Shown piece by piece: positions 1-5,818 of a stretch of 10,115 bases of DNA. The stretch lies in assembly GCA_026982835.1 (NCBI GenBank), contig JALSGI010000758.1, positions 1 through 10,115 of the forward strand, given 5' to 3'. This DNA is from Planctomycetota bacterium. GTDB lineage: Bacteria > Planctomycetota > Planctomycetia > Pirellulales > S012-138. Made by a program: the position numbers and the translations under genes. Position 1 is the stretch's first letter; every line of letters begins with the position of its first letter. The notes under the pieces were generated by a model that was given only the letters and a program-made list of their open reading frames with translations, ran no database searches and was not told the DNA's origin.

Positions 1-106
1 GGCGTGGGGGCGTGGGGGCCTGGAGGCTTGGGGGCTTGGAGGCTTGAAGAGCCCCGCACGTTAGTGCGGGGAGAAATAGAATCGACTTGCGCCGTGCGGC
101 TTGCGC
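1..106. repeat. 106-bp direct repeat, copy 1
   Basis: Matches 246-351 at 104 of 106 positions; the differences are at 36 (t versus c) and 101 (t versus c). The copy has three parts. Positions 1-48 are six degenerate octamers (ggcgtggg, ggcgtggg, ggcctgga, ggcttggg, ggcttgga, ggcttgaa). Positions 52-71 are a perfect hairpin with 8-bp arms and loop GTTA. A tail follows carrying aatcgac (80-86). The window starts inside or at the edge of the octamer array, so this copy may extend to the left. No open reading frame here looks real. The mechanism of duplication cannot be told from the sequence. Confidence 0.93.
49..73 (+). repeat. Palindromic element, GTTA loop (within direct repeat copy 1)
   Basis: GAG at 49-51, arm CCCCGCAC at 52-59, loop GTTA at 60-63, arm GTGCGGGG at 64-71, then AG. 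The stem is perfect over 8 bp. It shares the frame 'GAG, 8-bp stem starting CC, NTNA loop, AG' with the other palindromes in the window, although its inner pair is C-G preceded by A-T instead of the usual GC step. No T tract follows, so it is not a terminator. Confidence 0.8.
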
Positions 107-131
107 TGTTGCGCCGTGCGCTGCCTGCGCC

Positions 132-145
132 GGAGCTTCCGCTCC
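132..145. repeat. TTCC-loop hairpin, A-T version
   Basis: GGAGC (132-136), TTCC (137-140), GCTCC (141-145). It is one of three small hairpins with the form GGNGC-TTCC-GCNCC. The variable pair is A-T here and T-A in the other two, so the change is compensated on both arms. Confidence 0.65.
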
Positions 146-173
146 AGAGGACTTGGGTCTTGGGTCTTGCGGT

Positions 174-187
174 GGTGCTTCCGCACC
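174..187. repeat. TTCC-loop hairpin, T-A version
   Basis: GGTGC (174-178), TTCC (179-182), GCACC (183-187). The stem may extend outward by a T-G and a G-C pair. The same hairpin core occurs at 353-366. It is followed by an A-rich stretch, gcaagaaaaacg, comparable to gcgagaataaaacg after the 353-366 copy. Confidence 0.65.
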
Positions 188-218
188 GCAGCAAGAAAAA
201 CGTTTATTCTTGTAGATC

Positions 219-246
219 GGCGAGCCCGCGGCTTCAGCCGCGGGAG
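219..246 (+). repeat. GGCGAG palindromic element, TTCA loop
   Basis: GGCGAG at 219-224, arm CCCGCGGC at 225-232, loop TTCA at 233-236, arm GCCGCGGG at 237-244, then AG. The 8-bp stem is perfect. It shares its flanks and architecture with the elements at 430-457, 483-510, 511-538 and 5715-5742, but the middle of the stem is different in each. Its 3' end abuts direct-repeat copy 2. Confidence 0.85.
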
Positions 247-351
247 GCGTGGGGGCGTGGGGGCCTGGAGGCTTGGGGGCCTGGAGGCTTGAAGAGCCCC
301 GCACGTTAGTGCGGGGAGAAATAGAATCGACTTGCGCCGTGCGGCCTGCGC
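246..351. repeat. 106-bp direct repeat, copy 2
   Basis: Second copy of the repeat at 1-106, in the same orientation and offset by 245 bases. It begins directly at the 3' flank of the palindrome at 219-246. Its octamers are ggcgtggg, ggcgtggg, ggcctgga, ggcttggg, ggcctgga, ggcttgaa (246-293). Its hairpin occupies 297-316. The two copies diverge after 351, where copy 1 carries extra sequence (107-125) before similarity resumes in a TTCC-loop hairpin. Confidence 0.93.
294..318 (+). repeat. Palindromic element, GTTA loop (within direct repeat copy 2)
   Basis: Identical copy of the element at 49-73: arms 297-304 and 309-316, loop GTTA at 305-308. It is carried as part of the 106-bp direct repeat, so it is not an independent example for judging covariation. 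Confidence 0.8.
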
Positions 352-368
352 CGGTGCTTCCGCACCGG
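351..368. repeat. TTCC-loop hairpin, extended T-A version
   Basis: CCGGTGC (351-357), TTCC (358-361), GCACCGG (362-368): a perfect 7-bp stem. It lies just after direct-repeat copy 2, at the place matching the 132-145 hairpin after copy 1. An A-rich run follows, as after the 174-187 copy. Confidence 0.68.
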
Positions 369-429
369 GCGAGAATAAAACGTGCTTTGTGAAAAACAAC
401 GCGCCTGGTGGATCTGCGATTCTTGCAAC

Positions 430-457
430 GGCGAGCCGCCGGCTTTAGCTGGCGGAG
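430..457 (+). repeat. GGCGAG palindromic element, TTTA loop
   Basis: GGCGAG at 430-435, arm CCGCCGGC at 436-443, loop TTTA at 444-447, arm GCTGGCGG at 448-455, then AG. One of the eight pairs is G-T (441 with 450), which is allowed in RNA. It faces the reverse-oriented elements at 483-538, giving an inverted cluster like those formed by REP sequences. Confidence 0.85.
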
Positions 458-482
458 GAGATCGACATATTCTTTCTCGGCT

Positions 483-510
483 CTCCCCGGGCTAAAGCCC
501 GGGGCTCGCC
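483..510 (-). repeat. GGCGAG palindromic element, reverse orientation, TTTA loop
   Basis: Read on the minus strand: GGCGAG (510-505), CCCCGGGC (504-497), loop TTTA (496-493), GCCCGGGG (492-485), then AG. The 8-bp stem is perfect. ATCGAC lies 24 bases before the stem on the plus strand (461-466), nearly the same spacing as for the copy beyond pheT. Confidence 0.85.
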
Positions 511-538
511 AACCGCGTGCTCACGCACGCGGTTCGCC
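511..538 (-). repeat. GGCGAA palindromic element, reverse orientation, GTGA loop
   Basis: Read on the minus strand: GGCGAA (538-533), CCGCGTGC (532-525), loop GTGA (524-521), GCACGCGG (520-513), then TT (512-511), which extends the pairing. It is placed head-to-tail with the element at 483-510. It departs from the family in having GGCGAA and no AG after the stem, but keeps the CC....GC arm and NTNA loop. Confidence 0.78.
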
Positions 539-551
539 GGACAAAAATCGA

Positions 552-896
552 CTCTTTTGCTCTGGGGGCGCTTCGTCTTGTGCTGGCACGCTAAATACGT
601 ACCTCGGCTTGGACGCCTTGCCATCCAAAAGGGGGCAAGCCCCAGGCTAATGGCTTCCCCGGCGATCTCAAGTGAAATGCTGGGCAGCCTGGGTATTTTT
701 AGTTGTATCTGATAGATATGCAAAAAACGGCGACTGTTGCCCGGGGTTTCCGTTTCGAGAGAACGGCACCAACTTTGCAAGAACCGTTGGTCTATCCTCC
801 CGCGACACGTGCTGCGGCTCACCGAGCGTGTAAAGCAAACGCCTCACACCGCATCCGGCAACCGTCTGCAAGAAACGCCCCTTACCCGAAGCAACG
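552..896. other. Noncoding stretch before the cinA-like gene
   Basis: No open reading frame here resembles a protein. The visible contents are the inverted repeat at 641-693, the motif gctaaatacgtac (590-602) that recurs after pheT, an AT-rich patch at 694-726, and a 6-bp inverted repeat (ACCAAC 768-773 with GTTGGT 786-791, 12-base loop). I could not identify a convincing sigma-70-type promoter for the downstream gene. Confidence 0.5.
641..700 (+). terminator. Possible terminator-like inverted repeat with T tract
   Basis: CCCAGGCT at 641-648 is the exact reverse complement of AGCCTGGG at 686-693, and TATTTTT follows at 694-700. The 37-base loop is long for a classical Rho-independent terminator. 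A smaller hairpin, GGGG-CAAG-CCCC (632-643), shares its last three bases with the first arm, so the two cannot form together. No upstream gene was found that would need this terminator, so it may be chance or the end of an unrecognised transcript. Confidence 0.3.
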
Positions 897-1451
897 ATGC
901 CTTTGACCCAACAAGCCCTCGACGCGGCCGCCCGGCGGTTCTGGCAGTGCGTGCTCCAGCGGCGCTGGCCGTTTGTCTTTGCCGAAAGCTGCACCGGCGG
1001 ATTGCTCGCCGCCACCATGACCCGGATTCCGGGGGTGTCGCAGCTTTTTTGCGGCTCGGCGGTGGTTTACCAGGTGGAAACCAAAGCGCACTGGCTGGGG
1101 ATTCCGGCACGGCTGCTTCGCCGCCCGGGACCGGTCAGCCACCAGGTGGCCCAGGCGATGGTCCGAGGCTTGCTGGAACGCACGCCGCAGGCGGTGCTTG
1201 CCGTTTCCACCACGGGGCATCTGGGTCCCCAGGCTCCGGCGGAGCTGGATGGGGTGCTGTACGTGGGCTTGGGGATGCGCCGCCCGGGGCGCAAGCGGCC
1301 TCGGGTGATCAGTCATCACGTGGAGCTAGAGCGTCCGGCCCCGGGGACCTCGCCCCGGCAACTGCGCCTGCGCCGCCAACGCCAGGCGGTGCTGTGTGCC
1401 CTGCAGTTGGCCACTTCGGTCCTGGAGGCGACGCCCCCTGCTGGCAGCTAG
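897..1451 (+). CDS. pncC: CinA C-terminal-domain protein, probable nicotinamide-nucleotide amidohydrolase
   Basis: The 184-residue product is a stand-alone CinA C-terminal (PncC-type) domain, slightly longer than the roughly 165 residues usual for single-domain members. The signature AESCTGG lies at residues 29-35. The conserved stretch from IPGVS (44-48) to the Tyr58/Lys63 region follows, then GPVS (78-81, GAVS in most members). Family members hydrolyse nicotinamide mononucleotide to nicotinate mononucleotide and ammonia in cytoplasmic NAD salvage. The usual TGIAGP loop reads TGHLGP here (106-111), and no N-terminal MoaB-like CinA domain is present, so activity is inferred. The start at 897 is the first in-frame ATG and has no clear Shine-Dalgarno sequence. 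It is followed by rpmI after 86 bases. Confidence 0.88.
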   Translation: MPLTQQALDAAARRFWQCVLQRRWPFVFAESCTGGLLAATMTRIPGVSQLFCGSAVVYQVETKAHWLGIPARLLRRPGPVSHQVAQAMVRGLLERTPQAVLAVSTTGHLGPQAPAELDGVLYVGLGMRRPGRKRPRVISHHVELERPAPGTSPRQLRLRRQRQAVLCALQLATSVLEATPPAGS

Positions 1452-1465
1452 CACCGGGGCGAGCC

Positions 1466-1480
1466 GGGGGTCCCCCTTTT
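1466..1480 (+). terminator. Weak GC hairpin with T4 after the cinA-like gene
   Basis: GGGG (1466-1469), loop GTC, CCCC (1473-1476), then TTTT. The stem is only 4 bp, so termination would be weak. It lies 15 bases after the stop of the CinA-like gene and overlaps the possible -35 region of rpmI. The preceding GGCGAG (1458-1463) recalls the palindrome family, but the stem does not fit the family pattern. Confidence 0.22.
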
Positions 1481-1504
1481 CACATGCGACAGTTGTTTTA
1501 TAAT
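1477..1504 (+). promoter_or_regulatory. Sigma-70-type promoter candidate for the rpmI-rplT cluster
   Basis: A perfect -10 hexamer TATAAT lies at 1499-1504, in unusually AT-rich context for this genome. Upstream, TTTTCA (1477-1482) gives a 4/6 match with a 16-base spacer. TTCACA (1479-1484) gives a 5/6 match, but with only 14 bases. Transcription would begin near 1511, leaving an untranslated leader of about 27 bases before rpmI. That is too short to hold an L20-binding leader of the Bacillus type. Confidence 0.5.
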
Positions 1505-1537
1505 CAGGGTTTCCTGTGCTCAGGTGGAGTTCAGCTC

Positions 1538-1741
1538 ATGCCCAAGCAAAAAACCCACAAAGGCATCAAGAAGCGGTTTCGTCTCACGGCCAAGGGGAAA
1601 GTGAAGCACCGCAGTGCCGGGACCAGTCACCGCCAGAGCCGCTTGACGCAAAAGCGGCGGAGAAACCTGCGCGGCACCTCGGTGCTGGATGAGGCCGAAG
1701 TGCCCAAGATCCACCGGGCCTTGGGCAAATACAGCTACTAA
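1538..1741 (+). CDS. rpmI: 50S ribosomal protein L35
   Basis: The product is 67 residues, close to the 64-66 usual for bL35. It begins MPKQKTHKGIKKRF, the family signature, and is strongly basic throughout, with KRRRNLRGTSVL at residues 39-50. bL35 is a small protein of the large ribosomal subunit. The ATG at 1538 was chosen because it gives the exact family N terminus and has GGTGGAG (1523-1529) 8 bases upstream; the same frame is open far upstream, but that part overlaps the CinA-like gene and is not coding. It is followed by rplT after 101 bases, the standard order. infC, often the gene before it, is absent here. Confidence 0.96.
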   Translation: MPKQKTHKGIKKRFRLTAKGKVKHRSAGTSHRQSRLTQKRRRNLRGTSVLDEAEVPKIHRALGKYSY

Positions 1742-1791
1742 GCCCACCGCCGGCAAGGCGCGGACGGGCAACCAACGCTCGCTCGGGCCAG

Positions 1792-1813
1792 AAGGCTCGA
1801 AGGCGAGGGCCTT
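1792..1813 (+). promoter_or_regulatory. Hairpin in the rpmI-rplT spacer
   Basis: AAGG (1792-1795), CTCG (1796-1799), tetraloop AAGG (1800-1803), CGAG (1804-1807), bulge GG (1808-1809), CCTT (1810-1813). It ends 16 bases before the AAGGAG ribosome binding site of rplT and has no T tract. It could influence rplT translation or mRNA stability; nothing in the sequence proves this. Confidence 0.3.
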
Positions 1814-1842
1814 GATTCCGCCAATTGGGAAGGAGTGCGACG

Positions 1843-2223
1843 ATGCGGACGCGCAAAGGAGCGGCCCGGCGCCGGGCCAAGAAGCGCCTGCTGAAACGGG
1901 CCAAAGGTTATCGCGGCGGGCGGAGCAAACTTTACCGCACGGCCAAGGACGCCGTCATCCGCGCCGGGGTGTATGCCTACCGGGACCGTCGGGTGCGCAA
2001 ACGGGAGTTTCGCCGGTTGTGGATCGTGCGGATCAACGCGGCCTGCCGCATGCGGGGCTTGCGCTACAGCCAGTTCATCGCCGGGTTGAAAGCGGCCGGA
2101 GTGGGCCTGGACCGCAAATCGCTGGCCGAAATGGCCGTCCGCGATCCCGAGGCGTTCGACCAGGTGGTGGCCGTGGCCCGCGAGGCCCTCGGACTGCCCG
2201 AGCCGGAAGCTGCCCCGGCTTAG
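1843..2223 (+). CDS. rplT: 50S ribosomal protein L20
   Basis: The 126-residue product matches bL20 along its full length. It has the basic N-terminal helix with RAKKRLLKRAKGYRGGRSK (residues 11-29), the core YAYRDRRVRKREFRRLWIVR (45-64), INAACR (64-69), and SQFIAGLKAAGVGLDRKSLAEMA (76-98). bL20 binds 23S rRNA early in large-subunit assembly, and in several bacteria it also represses its own operon. The start at ATG 1843 has AAGGAG (1830-1835) 7 bases upstream and gives the family N terminus MRTRKG; an upstream in-frame TTG at 1825 lies before that site. The C-terminal tail (LPEPEAAPA) goes slightly beyond the family core. Confidence 0.97.
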   Translation: MRTRKGAARRRAKKRLLKRAKGYRGGRSKLYRTAKDAVIRAGVYAYRDRRVRKREFRRLWIVRINAACRMRGLRYSQFIAGLKAAGVGLDRKSLAEMAVRDPEAFDQVVAVAREALGLPEPEAAPA

Positions 2224-2380
2224 CTCCTGGCAAACTCCACCGGCCCCCTTCTGCCGCCCTGCACACGGCGCGACGCTCCCCTGATCGCATCGGGTGGCAT
2301 CCCGCAGAGGGCCTGTTCGTCTGGGCCACGGATGCGTGTGCGGGTTTTCCGTTCCGCCTGGGACATGCGTTTTTCCGCCC

Positions 2381-3472
2381 ATGAGCACGACCTCGCTTGA
2401 CGACTACCTGGCCCGACTGGACCAGTTGCAGCAGCAAGGTCTGCAGCGGTTCGCCCAGTGCCAAACCCCCGAGGAGGTGGAGCAGGCCCGGGTGGAGTTC
2501 CTGGGGGCCAAGCGGGGGCTAGTGCGCCAGGTGCAGCAACAGCTCAAGGAGGTGCCGGGCCCGGAAAAGCCACAGGCGGGCAAGCGGTTCAACGAGCTGA
2601 AGCGAGCCCTGGAAGCGGCCTGGGAAGAAGCCAAGCGGCGCGTGGCCGAGGCGTCCCCAGCCCAGCAGCAAGCCAAAGAAAAACGCCGCCGCGGCTCGGG
2701 CGATCTGCCCCCGCCGTTTGATCCCACGGCCGTGCCGCCCGAGGCGCAGCTCCGGCTGGGCCGTTTGCATCCGGTCACGCAGACCATCCGGCGGATGAAA
2801 GAGGTGATGGCCCGACTGGGCTTCGAGGTGGCCGACGGGCCGGAGGTGGAAGACCCCTGGCATAACTTCGAGGCGCTGAACATCCCCGAAGCCCATCCGG
2901 CCCGCGACCCCCTGGACAACTTCTACCTGAGCACCGCCTGCCTGAGCGATCCCCGGCGGCCCGCCCCCGAAGGGCCGCAACTGCTGCTGCGCAGCCAGAC
3001 CTCCACGGTGCAGATTCGTGTGATGGAAAAGCAGCCGCCGCCGGTGCGGGTGATCGCCCTGGGTCGGGTCTATCGGCCCGATACGGCCGACGCCACGCAC
3101 TTTCCCATGTTCCACCAGATGGAAGGGCTGTACGTGGCCCGGGGTGTGACCATGGCCCAACTGAAAACCGTGTTGCGGCTGTTTGCTGCGATGTTCTTCG
3201 GCCCGGAGGTACACGTGCGGTTCCGGCCTTCGTTCTTCCCCTTCACCGAGCCCAGCGTCGAGGTGGACATGACCTGGAAGGACGGCTGGATCGAGATGGG
3301 CGGGGCCGGAATGGTCGATCCGGCGGTGCTGGAGGCCGTGGGCTACGACCCGGAGCAGGTAACCGGCTTTGCCTTCGGCCTGGGCGTGGAGCGGGTGTGC
3401 ATGCGGCAATACGGCATCGACGACATTCGGTTGCTTTACCGCAACGACGTGCGTTTTCTGGAACAGTTTTAG
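2381..3472 (+). CDS. pheS: Phenylalanyl-tRNA synthetase alpha subunit
   Basis: The 363-residue product is a class IIc aminoacyl-tRNA synthetase alpha chain. With PheT it forms the alpha2-beta2 enzyme charging tRNA-Phe. Residues 1-105 form the charged, helical N-terminal arm (likely coiled coil). The catalytic core starts at HPVTQT (130-135). Motif 1 spans about 136-185. Motif 2 lies around RSQTSTVQIR (204-213) and GRVYRPD (228-234). FHQMEGL (244-250) follows, and motif 3 is GFAFGLGVERVCMRQYGI (329-346). The end, NDVRFLEQF, is typical. ATG 2381 fits the family N terminus but has no good Shine-Dalgarno sequence; an in-frame GTG at 2294 would add 29 unlike residues. The 157-base gap after rplT holds no clear promoter. 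pheT follows after 87 bases. Confidence 0.96.
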   Translation: MSTTSLDDYLARLDQLQQQGLQRFAQCQTPEEVEQARVEFLGAKRGLVRQVQQQLKEVPGPEKPQAGKRFNELKRALEAAWEEAKRRVAEASPAQQQAKEKRRRGSGDLPPPFDPTAVPPEAQLRLGRLHPVTQTIRRMKEVMARLGFEVADGPEVEDPWHNFEALNIPEAHPARDPLDNFYLSTACLSDPRRPAPEGPQLLLRSQTSTVQIRVMEKQPPPVRVIALGRVYRPDTADATHFPMFHQMEGLYVARGVTMAQLKTVLRLFAAMFFGPEVHVRFRPSFFPFTEPSVEVDMTWKDGWIEMGGAGMVDPAVLEAVGYDPEQVTGFAFGLGVERVCMRQYGIDDIRLLYRNDVRFLEQF

Positions 3473-3559
3473 GCGGGCGGCTGGTCCCGGTCCGCGTCGT
3501 GGGTGCCGAGCGGGCCGCACAGGCCGCCGCTGCAACTCCCCTTGTACCTGAGCAGGGCG

Positions 3560-5566
3560 ATGATCGTTTCCTGGAACTGGCTCAAGCAGTACGTGCCGCT
3601 GCGGATGTCGGTCGAGGAGCTGACCCGGCGGCTGACCATGGCCGGGCTGAACCACGAGGAAACCTTCGAGGTGGACGGCGACCTGGCCATCGACCTGGAG
3701 GTGACCAGCAACCGGCCGGATTGCCTGGGCCACATCGGCGTTGCCCGCGAAGTGGCCGCGTTGTGGGACCTGGAGCTTACCCTGCCGGCGGCCCGGCCCC
3801 CCGAGGAAGGACCGCCGGTGGAAGAGCTGACCTCCGTGGAGCTTGCCTGCCCGGAGCTGTGCCCCCTCTATACGGCCCGGGTGATCCAGGGCGTGAAGGT
3901 GGGCGAAAGTCCCGCGTGGCTGCGCCGACGGCTCAAAACCGCCGGCATCTCCTCGGTGAACAACGTGGTGGACGCGACCAACTACGTGATGCTGGAGTGC
4001 GGGCAGCCGCTGCACGCCTTCGACCTGGATCGCCTGGAAGGGCAGCGGATCGTGGTGCGCCGCCCCCATCAGGGCGAAACTCTGCTTGCGATCAACCACC
4101 GCACCTACGAGCTGGAGCCGTGGATGTGCGCCATTGCCGACGCCCGGCGCGTGGTGGGCCTGGGGGGGGTGATGGGCGGGGCCGAAACCGAAGTCTCCCC
4201 ACAGACCACCAACCTGCTGATCGAAGCCGCCCGGTTCGATCCGGTCACCATTCGTAACACCGCCCGGCGGCTCAACCTGCACAGCCCTTCTTCGTATCGC
4301 TTCGAGCGGGGTCCTGATCCTCGGGGGGTGGATTGGGCCAGCCGCCGCTGCTGCGAGCTGATCCTGGAAGTGGCCGGCGGCACGCTGGCTCGCGGGGTGA
4401 TCGCCGTGGGCGAGGAGCCGCCCCCGCAGCCGAAGATCACCCTGCGGCTGAGCCAGTTGCCGCGGGTGCTGGGGATCGAGGTGCCGCAACAGACCGTGGT
4501 GCGTATCCTGCGTGCCCTGGGCATGGAACCCAAGCTGCAAAACGGCACGGTGCAGGTGGTGGCCCCCAGCTGGCGGCGCGATCTGGAACGGGAGATCGAC
4601 CTGGTGGAAGAAGTGGCCCGGCTCCACGGCTATGACAAGATACCCGAGGACGCCTCCGTGCCGCTGGCCCCGGTACGCACCTCGCCCCAGGAACAAGTCA
4701 TCCAGCGGGTGCAGCAAGTGTTGGTGGCCGCTGGTTTTCACGAGGCGCTGACCCCCAGCGTGGTGGACGAGTCGCACTGGCGCTGGTGGCACCCGTGGAC
4801 TTCCGAAGACCCGCTCTGCACGCAAACGCCGGTGCTGGGCCGGGCCAGGCTGCTGCGGCAAACCCTGGTGCCCAGCCTGCTGGACTGCTACGCCACCAAC
4901 GAGAAGCTGGGCAACGAACAGGCGGAGCTGTTCGAGGTGGCCCGGGTCTATCTCCCCCAGCCCGGTTCGTTGCCCCAGGAGCCGCTGCTGCTGGCCCTGG
5001 TCAGCCAGCGGGATTATGCCTCGGTGCTGGGAGTGCTCCAGGGGCTGGTTCACTGCGTCACGGGCCAGCAGGAACTCACCGTGCGCCCGGCCGGCCAGGT
5101 GGTGCTTTCGTCCCGCTCGGCCCAGTTGTGGTTGGGGCAGGAGTTGCTGGGCTACCTGGGCCAGGTGACCCCCGAGGCGGCCAAGGCCCTGGACGTGCGG
5201 CGCGTGCCGGTGGTGGCCGAACTGCGGCTGGAGGTGCTGCTGCAGCAGGCCCGATTGGTGCCACGCTACACGCCGGTGCCCGACACCCCGGCCATGCGCT
5301 ATGACGTCAACTACGTGGTGCCCAGCCGGACCACCTGGGCGCAGATCAAGCAGGTGGTGCAGCAAGCGGCCGGGGAGCTGCTGGAACGGCTCCAGTACCG
5401 CGAAACCTACCTCAACCAGCAGCTGGCCCAACAGGGGCGCAAAAAAGTGCTCTTTTCGCTGTGGTTCCGCGCCCCCGGGCGCACGCTTACCCACGACGAG
5501 GCCAACCGGCTCAAGGCGCAGATCGACCAGGCAGCCTTCCGGGAACTTCAGGCCCAGTTGGGCTGA
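3560..5566 (+). CDS. pheT: Phenylalanyl-tRNA synthetase beta subunit, short form without the tRNA-binding OB domain
   Basis: The 668-residue product is a PheRS beta chain, shorter than the roughly 790-800 of E. coli-like forms. It opens with MIVSWNWLKQYV and LTMAGL (25-30). It then runs almost at once into LEVTSNRPDCLGHIGVAREV (46-65), where most homologs insert a tRNA-binding OB fold of about 110 residues. The B3/B4 domain, which in the family edits Tyr-tRNA-Phe, spans about 95-275, with GQPLHAFDLDRL (148-159) and GGVMGGAETE (202-211). B5 spans about 291-362, with RRDLEREIDLVEEVARLHGY (339-358). A class II-like region follows. The anticodon-binding FDX-ACB domain occupies about 569-668. ATG 3560 fits the family; its ribosome site is weak (AGGG 2 bases upstream). 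A run of eight G occurs at 4162-4169. Confidence 0.96.
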   Translation: MIVSWNWLKQYVPLRMSVEELTRRLTMAGLNHEETFEVDGDLAIDLEVTSNRPDCLGHIGVAREVAALWDLELTLPAARPPEEGPPVEELTSVELACPELCPLYTARVIQGVKVGESPAWLRRRLKTAGISSVNNVVDATNYVMLECGQPLHAFDLDRLEGQRIVVRRPHQGETLLAINHRTYELEPWMCAIADARRVVGLGGVMGGAETEVSPQTTNLLIEAARFDPVTIRNTARRLNLHSPSSYRFERGPDPRGVDWASRRCCELILEVAGGTLARGVIAVGEEPPPQPKITLRLSQLPRVLGIEVPQQTVVRILRALGMEPKLQNGTVQVVAPSWRRDLEREIDLVEEVARLHGYDKIPEDASVPLAPVRTSPQEQVIQRVQQVLVAAGFHEALTPSVVDESHWRWWHPWTSEDPLCTQTPVLGRARLLRQTLVPSLLDCYATNEKLGNEQAELFEVARVYLPQPGSLPQEPLLLALVSQRDYASVLGVLQGLVHCVTGQQELTVRPAGQVVLSSRSAQLWLGQELLGYLGQVTPEAAKALDVRRVPVVAELRLEVLLQQARLVPRYTPVPDTPAMRYDVNYVVPSRTTWAQIKQVVQQAAGELLERLQYRETYLNQQLAQQGRKKVLFSLWFRAPGRTLTHDEANRLKAQIDQAAFRELQAQLG

Positions 5567-5590
5567 GCTTTTCGCAAAGTGGCCGGCGGC

Positions 5591-5625
5591 CGTGCTGGCG
5601 GGGTCTCGTCGAGCACGCAGTTTTT
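5591..5625 (+). terminator. Possible terminator after pheT
   Basis: CGTGCT (5591-5596) pairs with AGCACG (5612-5617) across a 15-base loop, followed 3 bases later by TTTTT (5621-5625). It lies 25 bases after the pheT stop, where a plus-strand operon should end, facing a convergent gene. The long loop and short stem keep confidence modest. Confidence 0.35.
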
Positions 5626-5714
5626 CTGTAACGGCGGCGTTTGATTTTGGCCCGCAACCGCAAGTGTCAACTCGCGGAGTAAGTTCGTAAATCGACGTGA
5701 TGTTGCCGATTTTC

Positions 5715-5742
5715 CTCCGGGAGCTGACGCTCCCGGCTCGCC
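5715..5742 (-). repeat. GGCGAG palindromic element beyond pheT, GTCA loop
   Basis: Read on the minus strand: GGCGAG (5742-5737), CCGGGAGC (5736-5729), loop GTCA (5728-5725), GCTCCCGG (5724-5717), then AG. The 8-bp stem is perfect and differs in its middle from all other copies. ATCGAC lies 26 bases before the stem (5691-5696), and gctaaacacgtac lies beyond it (5783-5795), as with the left-end cluster. It sits between the convergent ends of pheT and the paralog gene, and has no T tract on either side that would make it a standard terminator. Confidence 0.82.
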
Positions 5743-5818
5743 CGCTGCGGCGGCACCGGATCAAGCGTCCATGTGACAGCTGGCTAAACACGTACTACGC
5801 CGGCGGCTGGCTGGCCTG